From NCBI GenBank assembly GCA_022510845.1, contig JAFLSR010000007.1, forward strand, positions 20,667-84,666: 64,000 nucleotides of DNA, given 5' to 3'. This DNA comes from Treponema sp. (lineage in GTDB: Bacteria; Spirochaetota; Spirochaetia; Treponematales; Treponemataceae). The position numbers were made by a program, and so were the translations under genes. Of the stretch, positions 28,909 through 39,489 are shown one piece after another. The notes beneath the pieces are model-generated. The model was not told where the DNA came from and made no database searches. It saw nothing but the letters and a program-made list of their open reading frames with translations. Positions within the stretch are counted from its first letter, which is position 1. Each line of letters opens with the position of its first letter.

Positions 28909-29499
28909 TCAGCCGACTAAAGGATAGCCCTCTTTCTTAAGCATATCATAAAGCGTAAAAATAGGCAAGCCCACCACGCACGAAGGAGCACCTTCAATTT
29001 TCGTGACAAAGCACGCCGCCAAGCCCTGTATCTTGTAGCCGCCGGCAGCATCCTTCCATTCGTCCGTGGAAAGATACCATTCGATTTCATCGCCGCTCAT
29101 CGGAGCAAAAGTCACTTTCGCGATGGCAGAACGCACGGAAAGCGCGCGCTTACGGACATTGTAAAGAGCAAGTCCTGTCACCACATCATGCGTGCGCCCT
29201 TGAAACGCGGAAAGAAAGCCGAAAGCCTCGTCGCGAGACTTTGGCTTTCCATAGATTTTTCCGTCCATCATAACAAGGGTGTCCGCGCCCAAAATCCACA
29301 GAAAGCCATGTCCTTCGGGAAGCGAGCGCGAAACCGAATTCACCTTCTCCGCAGCGAGAATTTCAGGAAGCATATCCAAAGATTCTGCGGCGAGCGAAGA
29401 TTCGTCCACATTCGGTTCCACCACTTGAAACGGAATGCGCATCATTTTAAGGATTTCCTTGCGGCGCGGAGATGACGAAGCCAAAACTATGTTTTCCAT
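28909..29499 (-). CDS. maf: Maf family nucleotide pyrophosphatase
   Basis: MENIVLASSSPRRKEILKMM; ILGADTLVMMDGKIYGKP. Confidence 0.92.
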   Translation of the reverse strand: MENIVLASSSPRRKEILKMMRIPFQVVEPNVDESSLAAESLDMLPEILAAEKVNSVSRSLPEGHGFLWILGADTLVMMDGKIYGKPKSRDEAFGFLSAFQGRTHDVVTGLALYNVRKRALSVRSAIAKVTFAPMSGDEIEWYLSTDEWKDAAGGYKIQGLAACFVTKIEGAPSCVVGLPIFTLYDMLKKEGYPLVG

Positions 29500-29606
29500 G
29501 CCATCGCCTTTCAAAACAGAGCTTTCCGGAAACAAGCGGAAAGTCCGTGCGTTTTCCAATAATCCTATTGACCAAATCTCCCGAGCCATGTAGAATGAAA
29601 ACGCCC

Positions 29607-29680
29607 GAGAGATTAGTTCAACTGGATAGAGCGTCGGCCTCCGGAGCCGAAGGTTGCGGGTTCAAATCCCGCATCTCTCA
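29607..29680 (+). tRNA. tRNA-Arg (CCG)
   Basis: Acceptor GAGAGAT/ATCTCTC, anticodon loop CTCCGGA, T-arm GCGGGTTCAAATCCCGC; CCA not encoded. Confidence 0.93.
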
Positions 29681-30388
29681 TTATTTCTTCTTTTTGTCGC
29701 CGCTAGAACTTGAAGAGCGCATCTTGTTCAAAACTTCTTGCGCGCGATCTCTAACGGGCTTCACAAAATGATAGTCAGTCGCTATTCTTTGCAGAGAGTT
29801 GATTACGGGCTTTGTGTCCTTGATGTTCCCTGAAAGTTTTTCATAGGCATTCACCACTTCAAGCGCGAGGCTGCTCGAAGGATTCATCGATTCGAATTTG
29901 TTCGAATAGAATGCTATGGCATTGCTCACTTCGTCATTGTCATTGTAGCCGATTTCTCCAAGAGAATGGATGGCGGCAGAAAGCACCATCGGCTCGTTGT
30001 CCGTCTTGACGATTTTGTTGAGCGTGACAGCAGCCTCGTCAGTGCCCACCTGTCCAAGAATGATGCAAGCCTCGCGGCGGATGTCGGGGAAATTGTTCAT
30101 CACGCGACCTTTTGTCCTGCTCTGCGTGTTGATTCCTTCGCCGGCAAGATGCTCCAAAGCCACCATCATATCGGGTGAAACGCTTCCATTTTCGGCGGCA
30201 TCGCGGAGATATTGAAGAGCCACTTCCTTGTTCTCGCGCTCGTCGGCATTGGCAAGTTCCGTGATGATGAGATCGTCCATAGAACTCATGTATTCGCTTT
30301 CTACGGATGTCTCTGTCTCCTGCGCGAAAGCGACCGTTCCAAAAACGAGTCCAATCGCGATGCAAAGTGAAATCACATTGGTTTTCAT
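29681..30388 (-). CDS. secreted HEAT-repeat-like protein
   Basis: Signal peptide; helical repeat pattern REACIILGQVGTDEAAVTLNKIVKTDNEPMVLSAAIHSLGEIG. Confidence 0.72.
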   Translation of the reverse strand: MKTNVISLCIAIGLVFGTVAFAQETETSVESEYMSSMDDLIITELANADERENKEVALQYLRDAAENGSVSPDMMVALEHLAGEGINTQSRTKGRVMNNFPDIRREACIILGQVGTDEAAVTLNKIVKTDNEPMVLSAAIHSLGEIGYNDNDEVSNAIAFYSNKFESMNPSSSLALEVVNAYEKLSGNIKDTKPVINSLQRIATDYHFVKPVRDRAQEVLNKMRSSSSSGDKKKK

Positions 30389-30480
30389 AAAAATCTCCTT
30401 GTCTAAAGTAACGATTTTATTCGATGAAGTTACGAAATTATATCACACACCACTTGAAAAATCAAGAAAAAAAATTAAAG

Positions 30481-31059
30481 TTACAGCCTTGGCAGATATA
30501 CTTTCCAATCGCCGTCCTGCTTGACAAAATTATAGTAGACGACTACCTTGTTCGTGCCGTCTTCGTTTTTGGAAATTTGAATCGCCCTTATAGAATCCGC
30601 GGAATTGTAGCGAATCTCGTCAATCGTGCGGCCGTTGCGCGAAGGGATGAACACATAGATGAAATAGTCCTGCAATGTGCGGAGTTTAAGCCCTTTGAGA
30701 TTTTTCGGGAGCTTTTCCGAAGCCTTCGCCAAATTTGCGGTATTGGACCAATATTTCTGGGACTCAGAATCTATATACTTGAGCCAAGAATTGTAGTTCT
30801 TTTTCGCCATGACAACATTGAGCTCTGAAATCTTTTGGATTATCGCGGCCTTGTCCGCATTGAACGTGTCGAGAGAAATGTTTTTTTCGGTTCCAACCGA
30901 GCGCCGATATTCCGAATCATCTTCGGCGGCCCGCTTTTCGACCTTTGCAGGGCTTTCAACTTTTTCGACCGGCTCTTTTTCCTGTTCGGTTGACTTGCAG
31001 GAAACGAAAGCCAACGCGAAAACGAACGCGGACAACAATACAAAGAATTTTATTTTCAT
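30481..31059 (-). CDS. lipoprotein, hypothetical
   Basis: Lipobox FALAFVSCKS. Confidence 0.7.
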   Translation of the reverse strand: MKIKFFVLLSAFVFALAFVSCKSTEQEKEPVEKVESPAKVEKRAAEDDSEYRRSVGTEKNISLDTFNADKAAIIQKISELNVVMAKKNYNSWLKYIDSESQKYWSNTANLAKASEKLPKNLKGLKLRTLQDYFIYVFIPSRNGRTIDEIRYNSADSIRAIQISKNEDGTNKVVVYYNFVKQDGDWKVYLPRL

Positions 31060-31114
31060 AAAATATAGTATATCACTATTGTTTGATTTAGTCAAATAGA
31101 TTATAATCGCTTTT

Positions 31115-31600
31115 ATGAAAATCGCAGTTTTTCCTGGAAGTTTCGACCCGCCGACTTATGGCCATCTTAACGTGATTGAACGCGCGCGAAACCTGTTCGA
31201 TTCGATTGACGTGCTGGTTTCGGTGAACCCTGACAAGTCTTCTCTTTTTTCCGCCGAAGAGCGAGTTGAGATGCTCCAAAACATGACGAAGGATTTCAAA
31301 AATGTCTCCGTCCATGCGGCGAACACGCTCGTCGTGGAATACGCGCGAAAAGTTGGCGCGAAAGTGCTGCTGCGCGGAATCAGGAACGCGAACGATTTTT
31401 CCTACGAGTTCGACCTTGCGCTGGTGAACCGTTCGCTCGCGAAAGAAGTGGAAACCCTCTTTGTTCCCACCGAGCAGGAATTCTTTACAATCCGCTCAAG
31501 CGCGATAAAGGAATTGGCGCGTTACGGCGGCGACGTTGGAAAGATGGTTCCGCCAGTAGTGGAAGAAGCGTTGAAGAAGAAATTCAAAACAGGCCGATAA
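31115..31600 (+). CDS. coaD: phosphopantetheine adenylyltransferase
   Basis: AVFPGSFDPPTYGHLNVIERA; RGIRNANDFSYEFDLALVNRSL. Confidence 0.95.
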   Translation: MKIAVFPGSFDPPTYGHLNVIERARNLFDSIDVLVSVNPDKSSLFSAEERVEMLQNMTKDFKNVSVHAANTLVVEYARKVGAKVLLRGIRNANDFSYEFDLALVNRSLAKEVETLFVPTEQEFFTIRSSAIKELARYGGDVGKMVPPVVEEALKKKFKTGR

Positions 31601-31693
31601 AGCGGCTGATTTCAAGTTCGCGCGACCGCATTCTTACTGAACGCACAAAGCGGCGGACGCGCCATTATTATGTGGCAAGGTTTTCAAAATAAA

Positions 31694-31723
31694 AGCATAC
31701 CCCATACCGGTATGGGGTATGCT
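31694..31723. repeat. 30-bp perfect palindrome
   Basis: AGCATACCCCATACCGGTATGGGGTATGCT. Confidence 0.9.
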
Positions 31724-31926
31724 CAAATCATTTTATGCGATAATTTCACAAAAGCAAAAGCGTCCGCCAATTTTCGAAAAAAAAATCATTCAGACGGCGA
31801 AACGAACAGTTGCCTGCGATTTATTCCACAACTACGGCAATTATGGCAACACGATTTTCGCCCGCTCCGACAAATTCCAACAGTCCTATTGAAACTTCCT
31901 TTTGTTTTCGTTATACTGTCGTGAAT

Positions 31927-34716
31927 ATGATAGTTGACAAAATTTTGACCGCAATATTCGGTTCTCAAAACGAACGCGAGGTAAAAAAACTGCGTCCTAT
32001 CGTAGCGCAAATAAACGCGCGCGAAGAATGGGCGAGTTCATTGAAAAACGAAGAATTCCCTGAGCAGACGAAAAAATTCAAGGAGCGGCTTGCGAACGGC
32101 GAGACTCTCGACGATATTTTGGTTGATGCTTTCGCTTTGGCGCGCGAGGCTTCGAAAAGGATTTTGGGCGAGCGTCCTTATGACGTTCAGTTGATGGGCT
32201 CGCTCGTGCTGCATTCGGGCCGCATTACTGAAATGAAGACCGGCGAAGGAAAGACCTTGATGTGCGTGGCCGCCGCCTACCTCAACTCGCTTTCTGGAAA
32301 AGGCGTACACATCGTGACGGTGAACGACTACCTCGCCGAGCGCGACTCCAACTGGATGCGTCCTGTCTACACGCTTTTGGGCCAGACGGTAGGGGCGATT
32401 CTTTCGAATATGGACGGCGAGGCGCGCCGCGCGGCATACAATTGCGACATCACTTATGGAACGAACAACGAATTGGGTTTCGACTATCTTCGTGACAATA
32501 TGTGCATCGACTTGGAAAGGAAGGTTCAGCGCGGATTTTCGTTCTGCATTGTTGACGAAATCGACTCGATTTTGATTGACGAGGCGCGAACCCCCCTCAT
32601 CATCAGCGGACAGGGCGAGGACGACACATACAAGTATCACGAGGTGGACAAATACGTAGGGCTTCTCACCGAAGTGGAAAAGGACCCTGCCACTGGCGAC
32701 TATCCCGACGAAGTGCAGATGACTCCCGAAGAACGCGCCGCAATGCAGGGCGACTACACGCTCGACGAAAAATCCAAGCGGGTTTCTTTCACCGACAAAG
32801 GAATGAATAAAATCGATTCGATTCTGCACCAGCACAATTTGATTGCGGCGGGAACGACGGTTTTCGACGAAGAGAATTTCGAATTCGTTCATTATTTCAC
32901 GCAGGCGGTTCGCGCACACAGACTCTACAAGGCAGAAGTTGACTACCTTGTAAAGGACGGGCAGGTTCAGATTGTCGATGAATTTACGGGGCGCATTCTC
33001 GAAGGCCGCCGCTACGGAGACGGACTTCACCAGGCGATTGAAGCGAAAGAGCATTTGCGCATCGCCCAACGAAATCGAACGATGGCGACAATCACCTTCC
33101 AGAATTTTTTCCGAATGTACGAAAAACTTTCCGGAATGACGGGAACTGCCGCCACCGAAGCAATCGAATTCAATAAAATTTACAAACTCGATGTAGTCGC
33201 GATTCCGACGAACAAGAAGGTCGCGCGCAAAGACGAAAACGACGAAGTTTACTTGAACGAAAGCGACAAGTGGGAAGCGATTTGCGCGGAAATCAAGGAG
33301 GCGCACGCAAAAGGCCAGCCGGTTTTGGTGGGCACAATTTCCGTTGAAAAATCCGAGCATCTTTCCGCCCTGCTCACGAGAAAAGGCGTTCGCCACGAAG
33401 TCCTCAACGCGAAGAACCACGCCCGCGAAGCCCTTATAATCGCTGAGGCGGGAGCGAAGGGCGCGGTTACGATTGCCACAAACATGGCAGGCCGCGGAAC
33501 TGACATCAAACTCGGCGGCAATCCAGAAATGCGCGCAAGAAAACGCGCGGGCGCACAAGCCACGCCGGAACAATATGATGCCGCGCTCAAAATCGAAAAG
33601 GAAAAATGGCTTTCCGACTACGAGGAAGTAAAATCGCTCGGCGGGCTTTACGTAATTGGTTCGGAACGCCACGAAAGCCGCCGCATCGACAATCAGCTTC
33701 GCGGACGCTCTGGCCGACAAGGAGACCCGGGACGTTCGAAATTCTTCATTTCGATGGATGACGACCTCATGCGACTTTTTGGCGGCGAGCGCATGAAGAA
33801 CATAATGACAAGGATTGGAATGGAGCCGGGCGAGCCTATCGACCATCCGATGCTCAACCGCGGAATCGAACGCGCCCAGCACAAAGTGGAAGAGCGCAAC
33901 TTTGAAATCCGAAAGCACCTTTTGGATTACGACGACGTTCTCAACGAGCAGCGTTCCACGATTTACATACAGCGCGACGCGATTCTTGCGGACAAAAATC
34001 TTTCGGGGCGCGTCCTGCAAAACGCCAGCGATTTTGTTGACGACATTTTCGAACAGTACGGAAAAAAGCGCGCCGACACAAAGGCCATTTCCGAAGAAGT
34101 GAAATCCACGTTCGGATTCGCGCTTCCTCCAGAACGCCTCTCGCTTGAAGGTATAAAGGCGGAACTTCAGAACGATATCACTCAAAAGGAAACTTTGGTC
34201 GGAAAAGAAAATTTCAATATGTTCATCCGCTACCAATACATCCAACTCATCGACAAAAAATGGCTCGACCAACTGGAAGCGTTGGAAGCGTTGCGCGAGG
34301 CGGTTTCACTGCGCACATACGGTTCAAAAAATCCGCTCACCGAATACAAGATTGACGGCTTCAACATTTTCTACGATATGATGGATTCGATTCGTAACAC
34401 AATCGTTTCCCGCGTGTTCAAAGTGAAAATCCAACTTTCGCCCGAGGCTATTGAAGCAAGGCAGCGCGCCGCAGAAAACGCGAGGCAAAACCAGATGAAC
34501 GCGCGCCATGATGAAACAGGACAGAATTTCGGGGCGCGAGGAGCGCAAAGCATGATTGCTGACACTGCAAGAAGACAGGCAGGACAAAGCGCGATGCAGA
34601 ACGCGGCGCAAAGGCAAAATGTCACTGTACGCCGCACGATGCCGAAAGTCGGGCGCAACGATCCGTGCCCATGCGGTTCCGGAAAAAAATATAAAAATTG
34701 CCACGGAAAAATATGA
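31927..34716 (+). CDS. secA: protein translocase subunit SecA
   Basis: [37 protein letters not shown]-terminal zinc motif [18 protein letters not shown]. Confidence 0.97.
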   Translation: MIVDKILTAIFGSQNEREVKKLRPIVAQINAREEWASSLKNEEFPEQTKKFKERLANGETLDDILVDAFALAREASKRILGERPYDVQLMGSLVLHSGRITEMKTGEGKTLMCVAAAYLNSLSGKGVHIVTVNDYLAERDSNWMRPVYTLLGQTVGAILSNMDGEARRAAYNCDITYGTNNELGFDYLRDNMCIDLERKVQRGFSFCIVDEIDSILIDEARTPLIISGQGEDDTYKYHEVDKYVGLLTEVEKDPATGDYPDEVQMTPEERAAMQGDYTLDEKSKRVSFTDKGMNKIDSILHQHNLIAAGTTVFDEENFEFVHYFTQAVRAHRLYKAEVDYLVKDGQVQIVDEFTGRILEGRRYGDGLHQAIEAKEHLRIAQRNRTMATITFQNFFRMYEKLSGMTGTAATEAIEFNKIYKLDVVAIPTNKKVARKDENDEVYLNESDKWEAICAEIKEAHAKGQPVLVGTISVEKSEHLSALLTRKGVRHEVLNAKNHAREALIIAEAGAKGAVTIATNMAGRGTDIKLGGNPEMRARKRAGAQATPEQYDAALKIEKEKWLSDYEEVKSLGGLYVIGSERHESRRIDNQLRGRSGRQGDPGRSKFFISMDDDLMRLFGGERMKNIMTRIGMEPGEPIDHPMLNRGIERAQHKVEERNFEIRKHLLDYDDVLNEQRSTIYIQRDAILADKNLSGRVLQNASDFVDDIFEQYGKKRADTKAISEEVKSTFGFALPPERLSLEGIKAELQNDITQKETLVGKENFNMFIRYQYIQLIDKKWLDQLEALEALREAVSLRTYGSKNPLTEYKIDGFNIFYDMMDSIRNTIVSRVFKVKIQLSPEAIEARQRAAENARQNQMNARHDETGQNFGARGAQSMIADTARRQAGQSAMQNAAQRQNVTVRRTMPKVGRNDPCPCGSGKKYKNCHGKI

Positions 34717-35915
34717 AAAAATTTGACAGGACTTTTTTTCTTTTTGCGACATCTTCAATTTTTTCTCTTTTGATTTTTTCGTGCGAAAAAAATTCGGGGC
34801 TTTCAAACGTCCGGCGCGAAGAAAAATTCACATTGGAGTACGGCAACTTTGAAAATCAAATCAGACTGTTCAATTTGAATTCCACGGACGAAATCAACAC
34901 GGACATCGCGATGCGCGACGGATTTTTCTTCATCTCGAACGGAGAGTCGCAAAAAATTTTGCAGATGAATTCTTTCGGCGAACTTCTCACACTTTACCAC
35001 AATCCCGAAACCAGCCCCGCCCCGCTTTTTGACGGTGCGGGAGCCGATTCGAATTCTGCGTACAGCACGAAGAAAACTGTGGACTATCCTTTCAATTCGC
35101 CTTCGCTTTTGGCGGCAGATTCGCGGCAATATTTTTACGCGGTGGAAACCCTGCCCAAAGAGCGGCATGAATTTTCCGATGGGAAAATTCTGCGTCAAAT
35201 CGTGCTGTGCTTCAATTCCGATTCGTTTGTGAACTACATCGGCCAGCAAGGAATCGGCGGAACGCCCTTCCCTTTTGTGCGCAAAATCTACACCACCCAG
35301 TCAAACAATCTCGTTGTAGTTTGCGTAACAATCGAAGGATTCCTTGTTTTTTGCTATGACGGCGCAGGAACGCTTTTATATGAAAGACTGATAAAATATT
35401 CCGACGCGCCCGAATACGGCGGCGAAAAATCCCAGGGCGAGCGTTTTTCGGAAATCGAAAACATCGTGCCAGACCCCTCCTCGCGCAGGCTATTTATCAA
35501 AGCCGATTACTACGAAAATTCCGCTTCCGAACCGCTTACGGTAATTTTTCCGTTCGATCCTTACAGCGGCGAATTCAAAGACGGAATTGAAATTCCGCCG
35601 TATGAAGAATCGGTCACGCAGGGGCTTGCAAAACAAAGTTTCAAACTTCCATACAACTTCATCGGCGCGGCATCGGACTGGCTTTTCTTTATGATTTCGG
35701 TGGATTCCGGCTGCGTCGTCCAAATGGTCAATTTTCAGAACGGCCGCATTCTGCGGCGGCATTTGGGTTACGACACCGCGGGCACGGTGTACAGCGCGTT
35801 CTCGCTCAGCGAAACGGGAATCATAAGCGCGATTCTTGCAGGACGAGAAAACGCGAAGGTTGTGTGGTGGCGCACCGACAACCTCGCCCGTTCGATTGCG
35901 GAAGACGCGCAGTAA
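34713..35915 (+). CDS. lipoprotein, possible beta-propeller
   Basis: Lipobox LLIFSCEKN; beta-rich repeats; overlaps secA stop by 4 bp. Confidence 0.65.
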   Translation: MKKFDRTFFLFATSSIFSLLIFSCEKNSGLSNVRREEKFTLEYGNFENQIRLFNLNSTDEINTDIAMRDGFFFISNGESQKILQMNSFGELLTLYHNPETSPAPLFDGAGADSNSAYSTKKTVDYPFNSPSLLAADSRQYFYAVETLPKERHEFSDGKILRQIVLCFNSDSFVNYIGQQGIGGTPFPFVRKIYTTQSNNLVVVCVTIEGFLVFCYDGAGTLLYERLIKYSDAPEYGGEKSQGERFSEIENIVPDPSSRRLFIKADYYENSASEPLTVIFPFDPYSGEFKDGIEIPPYEESVTQGLAKQSFKLPYNFIGAASDWLFFMISVDSGCVVQMVNFQNGRILRRHLGYDTAGTVYSAFSLSETGIISAILAGRENAKVVWWRTDNLARSIAEDAQ

Positions 35916-35916
35916 A

Positions 35917-36507
35917 ATGACGGAAGGATTTTCTATGGTCGAAGGATATTCTGAAGAAGAAAAGGAAAGCGCGTTTCAATTTCACTACGACCGCAACGAG
36001 CGAATCAGCAACGCGCCGAAAATAGTCCAAGACTATTATGCGGGAAAAATGCAAATGCAGCGCGGGCTTTTCAGAATTCTTGTCGCCACAAAATTCAACC
36101 GCATCATGCTTTTTACTGTCGCGCTTTTTTCGGTGGTGGTGCTCGGACTGAATTTTTTGCGGAATCCTGCCCTTGGAGTCTGCGCTGGATTTGAATGCGA
36201 ACTGAGCGCGTTTGCCTACGGAGACGACATTCTTGCGCAGATAAAAATCCATCCTCTGCAAAAGAGCCTTCGCGACAAAAATTTCCGCATCGAAGAATAC
36301 ATCGAAAAAAATCTTGAGGCGGCTGCCATCTTCGAATTTTTGGATGCGGACGGCGAAGTCGAACTCCGCTCGCAAAAAAGCGCCTCGATAAAGAAAAATG
36401 AATTTTTTTTGCGGACAAGCGTCCCAAATTATGATATAATCGAAGTGAACACCCTTGTAGAAATTCTTGGAGAAAGGCTTGAATTAAAAACGAACATAAG
36501 GCGATGA
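35917..36507 (+). CDS. hypothetical protein with one transmembrane segment
   Basis: Open frame following the lipoprotein; TM IMLFTVALFSVVVLGLNFL. Confidence 0.6.
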   Translation: MTEGFSMVEGYSEEEKESAFQFHYDRNERISNAPKIVQDYYAGKMQMQRGLFRILVATKFNRIMLFTVALFSVVVLGLNFLRNPALGVCAGFECELSAFAYGDDILAQIKIHPLQKSLRDKNFRIEEYIEKNLEAAAIFEFLDADGEVELRSQKSASIKKNEFFLRTSVPNYDIIEVNTLVEILGERLELKTNIRR

Positions 36508-36573
36508 AATTGCCGCTGGAAAAACGCGCGGCTTCAAATTCGAATTTTGCTTCGCAGGCTAAATCGCGTTTTG

Positions 36574-36715
36574 ATATTTTCGGAACTTGAAATTTCTGAA
36601 AATATTGAAAAAGCGGTTTTGCAAAGAAGTAAAAAATCGCAGTGAACAAGCGAGTTTCAAATGCGAACTTTTTGCAGTTTTCGGTAGCAAGCGAAAAGTC
36701 GATAGCAACTTGTTG
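36574..36715 (+). repeat. degenerate modular hairpin element, copy E
   Basis: ATATTTTC/GAAAATAT 36574-36581/36598-36605; GCGGTTTT/AAAATCGC 36613-36620/36633-36640 (12-nt spacer, one mismatch). Confidence 0.55.
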
Positions 36716-36770
36716 CGTTCTAATTTTGGCGGCAATTTTAGATATTGATTTTTTTACAAACGGAGGAAAT

Positions 36771-37235
36771 ATGGCGCAGTTTTATTTTTTGTCGGTGTTG
36801 CTGAACATCATCTGTGGACTGATTTGCGTCTACGCGCAGGGAGAATCTGATGAATATCTCGGAGAGGAATTTGGCGAAAAGCCCGAGTCGAAAATTCCAG
36901 GCGTGGACAAAATCCACGAAGGGTTATCCAAAGAATCGCTTTTCACAAGCCCGATGTTCACCCTCGTTTCCGGCGCGTTGTGCTTTATAACAGGAATTGT
37001 CATCCTTTTCTCTCCATACAAAGGCCCTTCGGTAATTGGCGACCTTTTCCCGGCGCTTTCTGCAATATTCGGCGGAGCGGCAACACTCCTTTCATACCTC
37101 GAAGACCAGAGCGAAGAATTTGTCGCGCCTGAAATTTTGGACACAATTCTGAACGCAAACAAACTTTACATAGGAATAGCGTGTCTTCTTTTTGCAATCC
37201 TTCACTTTGTCGCGCCAGGAGCGCCGCTTCTGTAA
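36771..37235 (+). CDS. small membrane protein
   Basis: SD CGGAGG then ATG; several TM segments. Confidence 0.65.
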   Translation: MAQFYFLSVLLNIICGLICVYAQGESDEYLGEEFGEKPESKIPGVDKIHEGLSKESLFTSPMFTLVSGALCFITGIVILFSPYKGPSVIGDLFPALSAIFGGAATLLSYLEDQSEEFVAPEILDTILNANKLYIGIACLLFAILHFVAPGAPLL

Positions 37236-37648
37236 TGGCAGATTCAGTTGCATGCATCGCAATCAAAGATGGAAAGATTCTCATAGCGCACAGAAATCCC
37301 ACTGGGCAGATGGGCGGACGATGGGAATTTCCTGGCGGAAAAGTCGATGAAGGTGAAAATTGCGAGCAGGCAATCGCGCGTGAAATGCGAGAAGAATTCG
37401 GAGTGAAAGCCGAAGCCTGCGAAAAAATCTGCGAAGGCGAATTCTTCCACAACGGAAAAAAAAACACGCTCCACGCCTACGAGATTTCTTTGGAACACGA
37501 TGGCATCACGCGGCCGTTCGCGCTCACCGAACACACGGAATACAAATGGGTGACAATCGACGAAATCCCTACCGACAACTTTGTCGATTCGGATTTAGGC
37601 ATTTATGAAAAGGTGAAAAATTTTGTCGAAAAAAAAATCTCATCTTAA
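37235..37648 (+). CDS. NUDIX hydrolase (MutT-like)
   Basis: NUDIX box GGKVDEGENCEQAIAREMREEFG. Confidence 0.92.
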   Translation: MADSVACIAIKDGKILIAHRNPTGQMGGRWEFPGGKVDEGENCEQAIAREMREEFGVKAEACEKICEGEFFHNGKKNTLHAYEISLEHDGITRPFALTEHTEYKWVTIDEIPTDNFVDSDLGIYEKVKNFVEKKISS

Positions 37649-38006
37649 GACAGCGTACATCGGACTCATCGCCATAATTCTTTCTTCACTTTTATCGTGC
37701 TCAAAGAAATTCGGCAACGAAATAGAACTGGACGCATCCGATCCGCTCGCCACCGCTCCAGACGTGCAGTGGGCGTTGGTCGTAGTTCCATACGCATCTT
37801 TCAAAAAAGACACTTCATGGAACTCGCAGACAGCAGGCTATTGCAAGCAAGGCGAATGCTTTCCAATTTTGGCGCGTTCAGTTTTTACTGTCGAAGGCAA
37901 GACAGAAAATTGGTATCGCTTTGAGGAAGGCTGGCTTCCTGAAAACATGATAAAAATTTATGCAAACAAATTGCGAGCAGAGAAAGCCGCACAAAACCTA
38001 AAATGA
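37623..38006 (+). CDS. lipoprotein with SH3-like region
   Basis: Lipobox SSLLSCSKK; probable TTG start overlapping the NUDIX gene. Confidence 0.55.
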   Translation: MSKKKSHLKTAYIGLIAIILSSLLSCSKKFGNEIELDASDPLATAPDVQWALVVVPYASFKKDTSWNSQTAGYCKQGECFPILARSVFTVEGKTENWYRFEEGWLPENMIKIYANKLRAEKAAQNLK

Positions 38007-38027
38007 TTTTTCAAAAAATTTGAACTC

Positions 38028-38051
38028 ATACCCCATACCCGTATGGGGTAT
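38028..38051. repeat. second copy of the ATACCCCATAC palindrome (one central mismatch)
   Basis: ATACCCCATACCCGTATGGGGTAT, between convergent genes. Confidence 0.85.
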
Positions 38052-38068
38052 AAATCTATCCGCACGAA

Positions 38069-39370
38069 TCAATTTTTACGCGCATCCTTGATTATTTTTG
38101 CCGCTTCCTCCGCGTCAAGGTTTTCGGTCTGATCGCGAGTCGCCAAATTTTTGAGTGAAATCGAGCCATCTTCCGAAATGAAAATTCCCCAGGGAATTTT
38201 TTTCGCCTCGCAAAGAGCGTACTGTTGCGCCATTTTTTTTGGCTCTGGAAAGACTTCCACATTCACCCCGAGCGCGCGCAGTGCATTCGCGGCTCTTTGC
38301 ATTGAAGGAAGACGTTCCGAAGAAGCGCAGAAAATTTCCGCGTCCAAATACGAGCCTTTTTTCTGCGCAATGCCGAGTTGTGTAAGCGCGGTAATAAGGC
38401 GGTCAAGTCCAATCGAGCCACCAACGCCGGAAATTTTTTCTTTTGTGTAAAGCCCGGCAAGGTTGTCGTAGCGGCCGCCTGAGCAAACCGAGCCTATCGA
38501 AGGAAGTTCGTCCAAAAAAGTTTCGAACACAATTCCAGTGTAGTAGTCGAGGCCGCGCGTGATGCTTGGATTCAGCACAAACGCGCTTGCGATTCCAGCC
38601 TCGTCGAACATCGCGTGGACTTCCCGAAGCCGCTTCGTGTCCTCTGCCTCGCCGCCTGCCATTTTTTCAATGAGCGAAAGCGTTTCAAAAAAGTTCGCGC
38701 CGCCTGCGATGTATTCCAAAACCGAATCGGCTGCCTTTTCGCCCGCAAGGGCAAGCAGTTCCGAGCGCACTTCGTCTTTTCCGACTTTCGCAATCTTGTC
38801 AACGCAACGCAAGATGTCCTCGCTTTTTTCCGAAATGCCGAGCGTGCGCAAAAACCTGTTGAAAACGCCGCGATGATTTATGTGAATTTTGAATTTTTGA
38901 ATTCCAATCGCATTCAAAGCCGCTTTGATTGCGTTCAAAATTTCAAAGTCGCTCGCCGCGCAGTCGCTTCCCACCGTGTCGATGTCGCATTGATAGAATT
39001 CGCGGTAGCGTCCTGCCTGCGGTTTTTCGCCGCGCCAAACTTTCGCGATGTGATAGCGTTTGAAAGGAAAATAAATTTCGCCTTTGTGCTCGGCAGTAAA
39101 ACGCGCGAACGGAACGGTCAAATCAAAGCGCAACGCCACATCGCGCCCACCATTGTCCGTAAAGCGAAAAACCTGCTTTTCAGTTTCGCCGTCGCTTTTA
39201 CGCAAAAGGATTTCCGAATATTCCAAGGCGGGGGTATCAATCGGCACAAATCCGAACGAACGATAAGTATTCGTAATCGTCGCAATCAAATCCGCACGAA
39301 GAATTTCCGCCTCGGGCAGAGAATCCCGAAAGCCTTTGAGAACGCGCGGCTGAATAATTTCGTTTGACAT
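38069..39370 (-). CDS. hisS: histidyl-tRNA synthetase
   Basis: PRVLKGFRDSLP; RYREFYQCDID; GLDYYTGIVFE; SGGRYDNLAG. Confidence 0.95.
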   Translation of the reverse strand: MSNEIIQPRVLKGFRDSLPEAEILRADLIATITNTYRSFGFVPIDTPALEYSEILLRKSDGETEKQVFRFTDNGGRDVALRFDLTVPFARFTAEHKGEIYFPFKRYHIAKVWRGEKPQAGRYREFYQCDIDTVGSDCAASDFEILNAIKAALNAIGIQKFKIHINHRGVFNRFLRTLGISEKSEDILRCVDKIAKVGKDEVRSELLALAGEKAADSVLEYIAGGANFFETLSLIEKMAGGEAEDTKRLREVHAMFDEAGIASAFVLNPSITRGLDYYTGIVFETFLDELPSIGSVCSGGRYDNLAGLYTKEKISGVGGSIGLDRLITALTQLGIAQKKGSYLDAEIFCASSERLPSMQRAANALRALGVNVEVFPEPKKMAQQYALCEAKKIPWGIFISEDGSISLKNLATRDQTENLDAEEAAKIIKDARKN

Positions 39371-39489
39371 AGTGAAATTATCCTAATGAAAAATACGAAA
39401 AAAATCAAGAGAGATTGAGCGCGCAAAGAAAAACCGTGCTATCAAAGCCCTCTCCCCTGCTCTGACACGCGCTTTTCAAGCGGCTTTTT

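Noticed and set aside
32038-34272. 744-aa ORF on the strand opposite secA
   Set aside because: Fully antisense to unmistakable secA; composition (H, R, F, V rich) is that of a mirrored codon-biased gene, with no SD or motif.
37450-37640. A9 tracts in the NUDIX/lipoprotein overlap as phase-variation sites
   Set aside because: A-runs of this length are common in this window (Lys codons); no special position as with the G9 tract.
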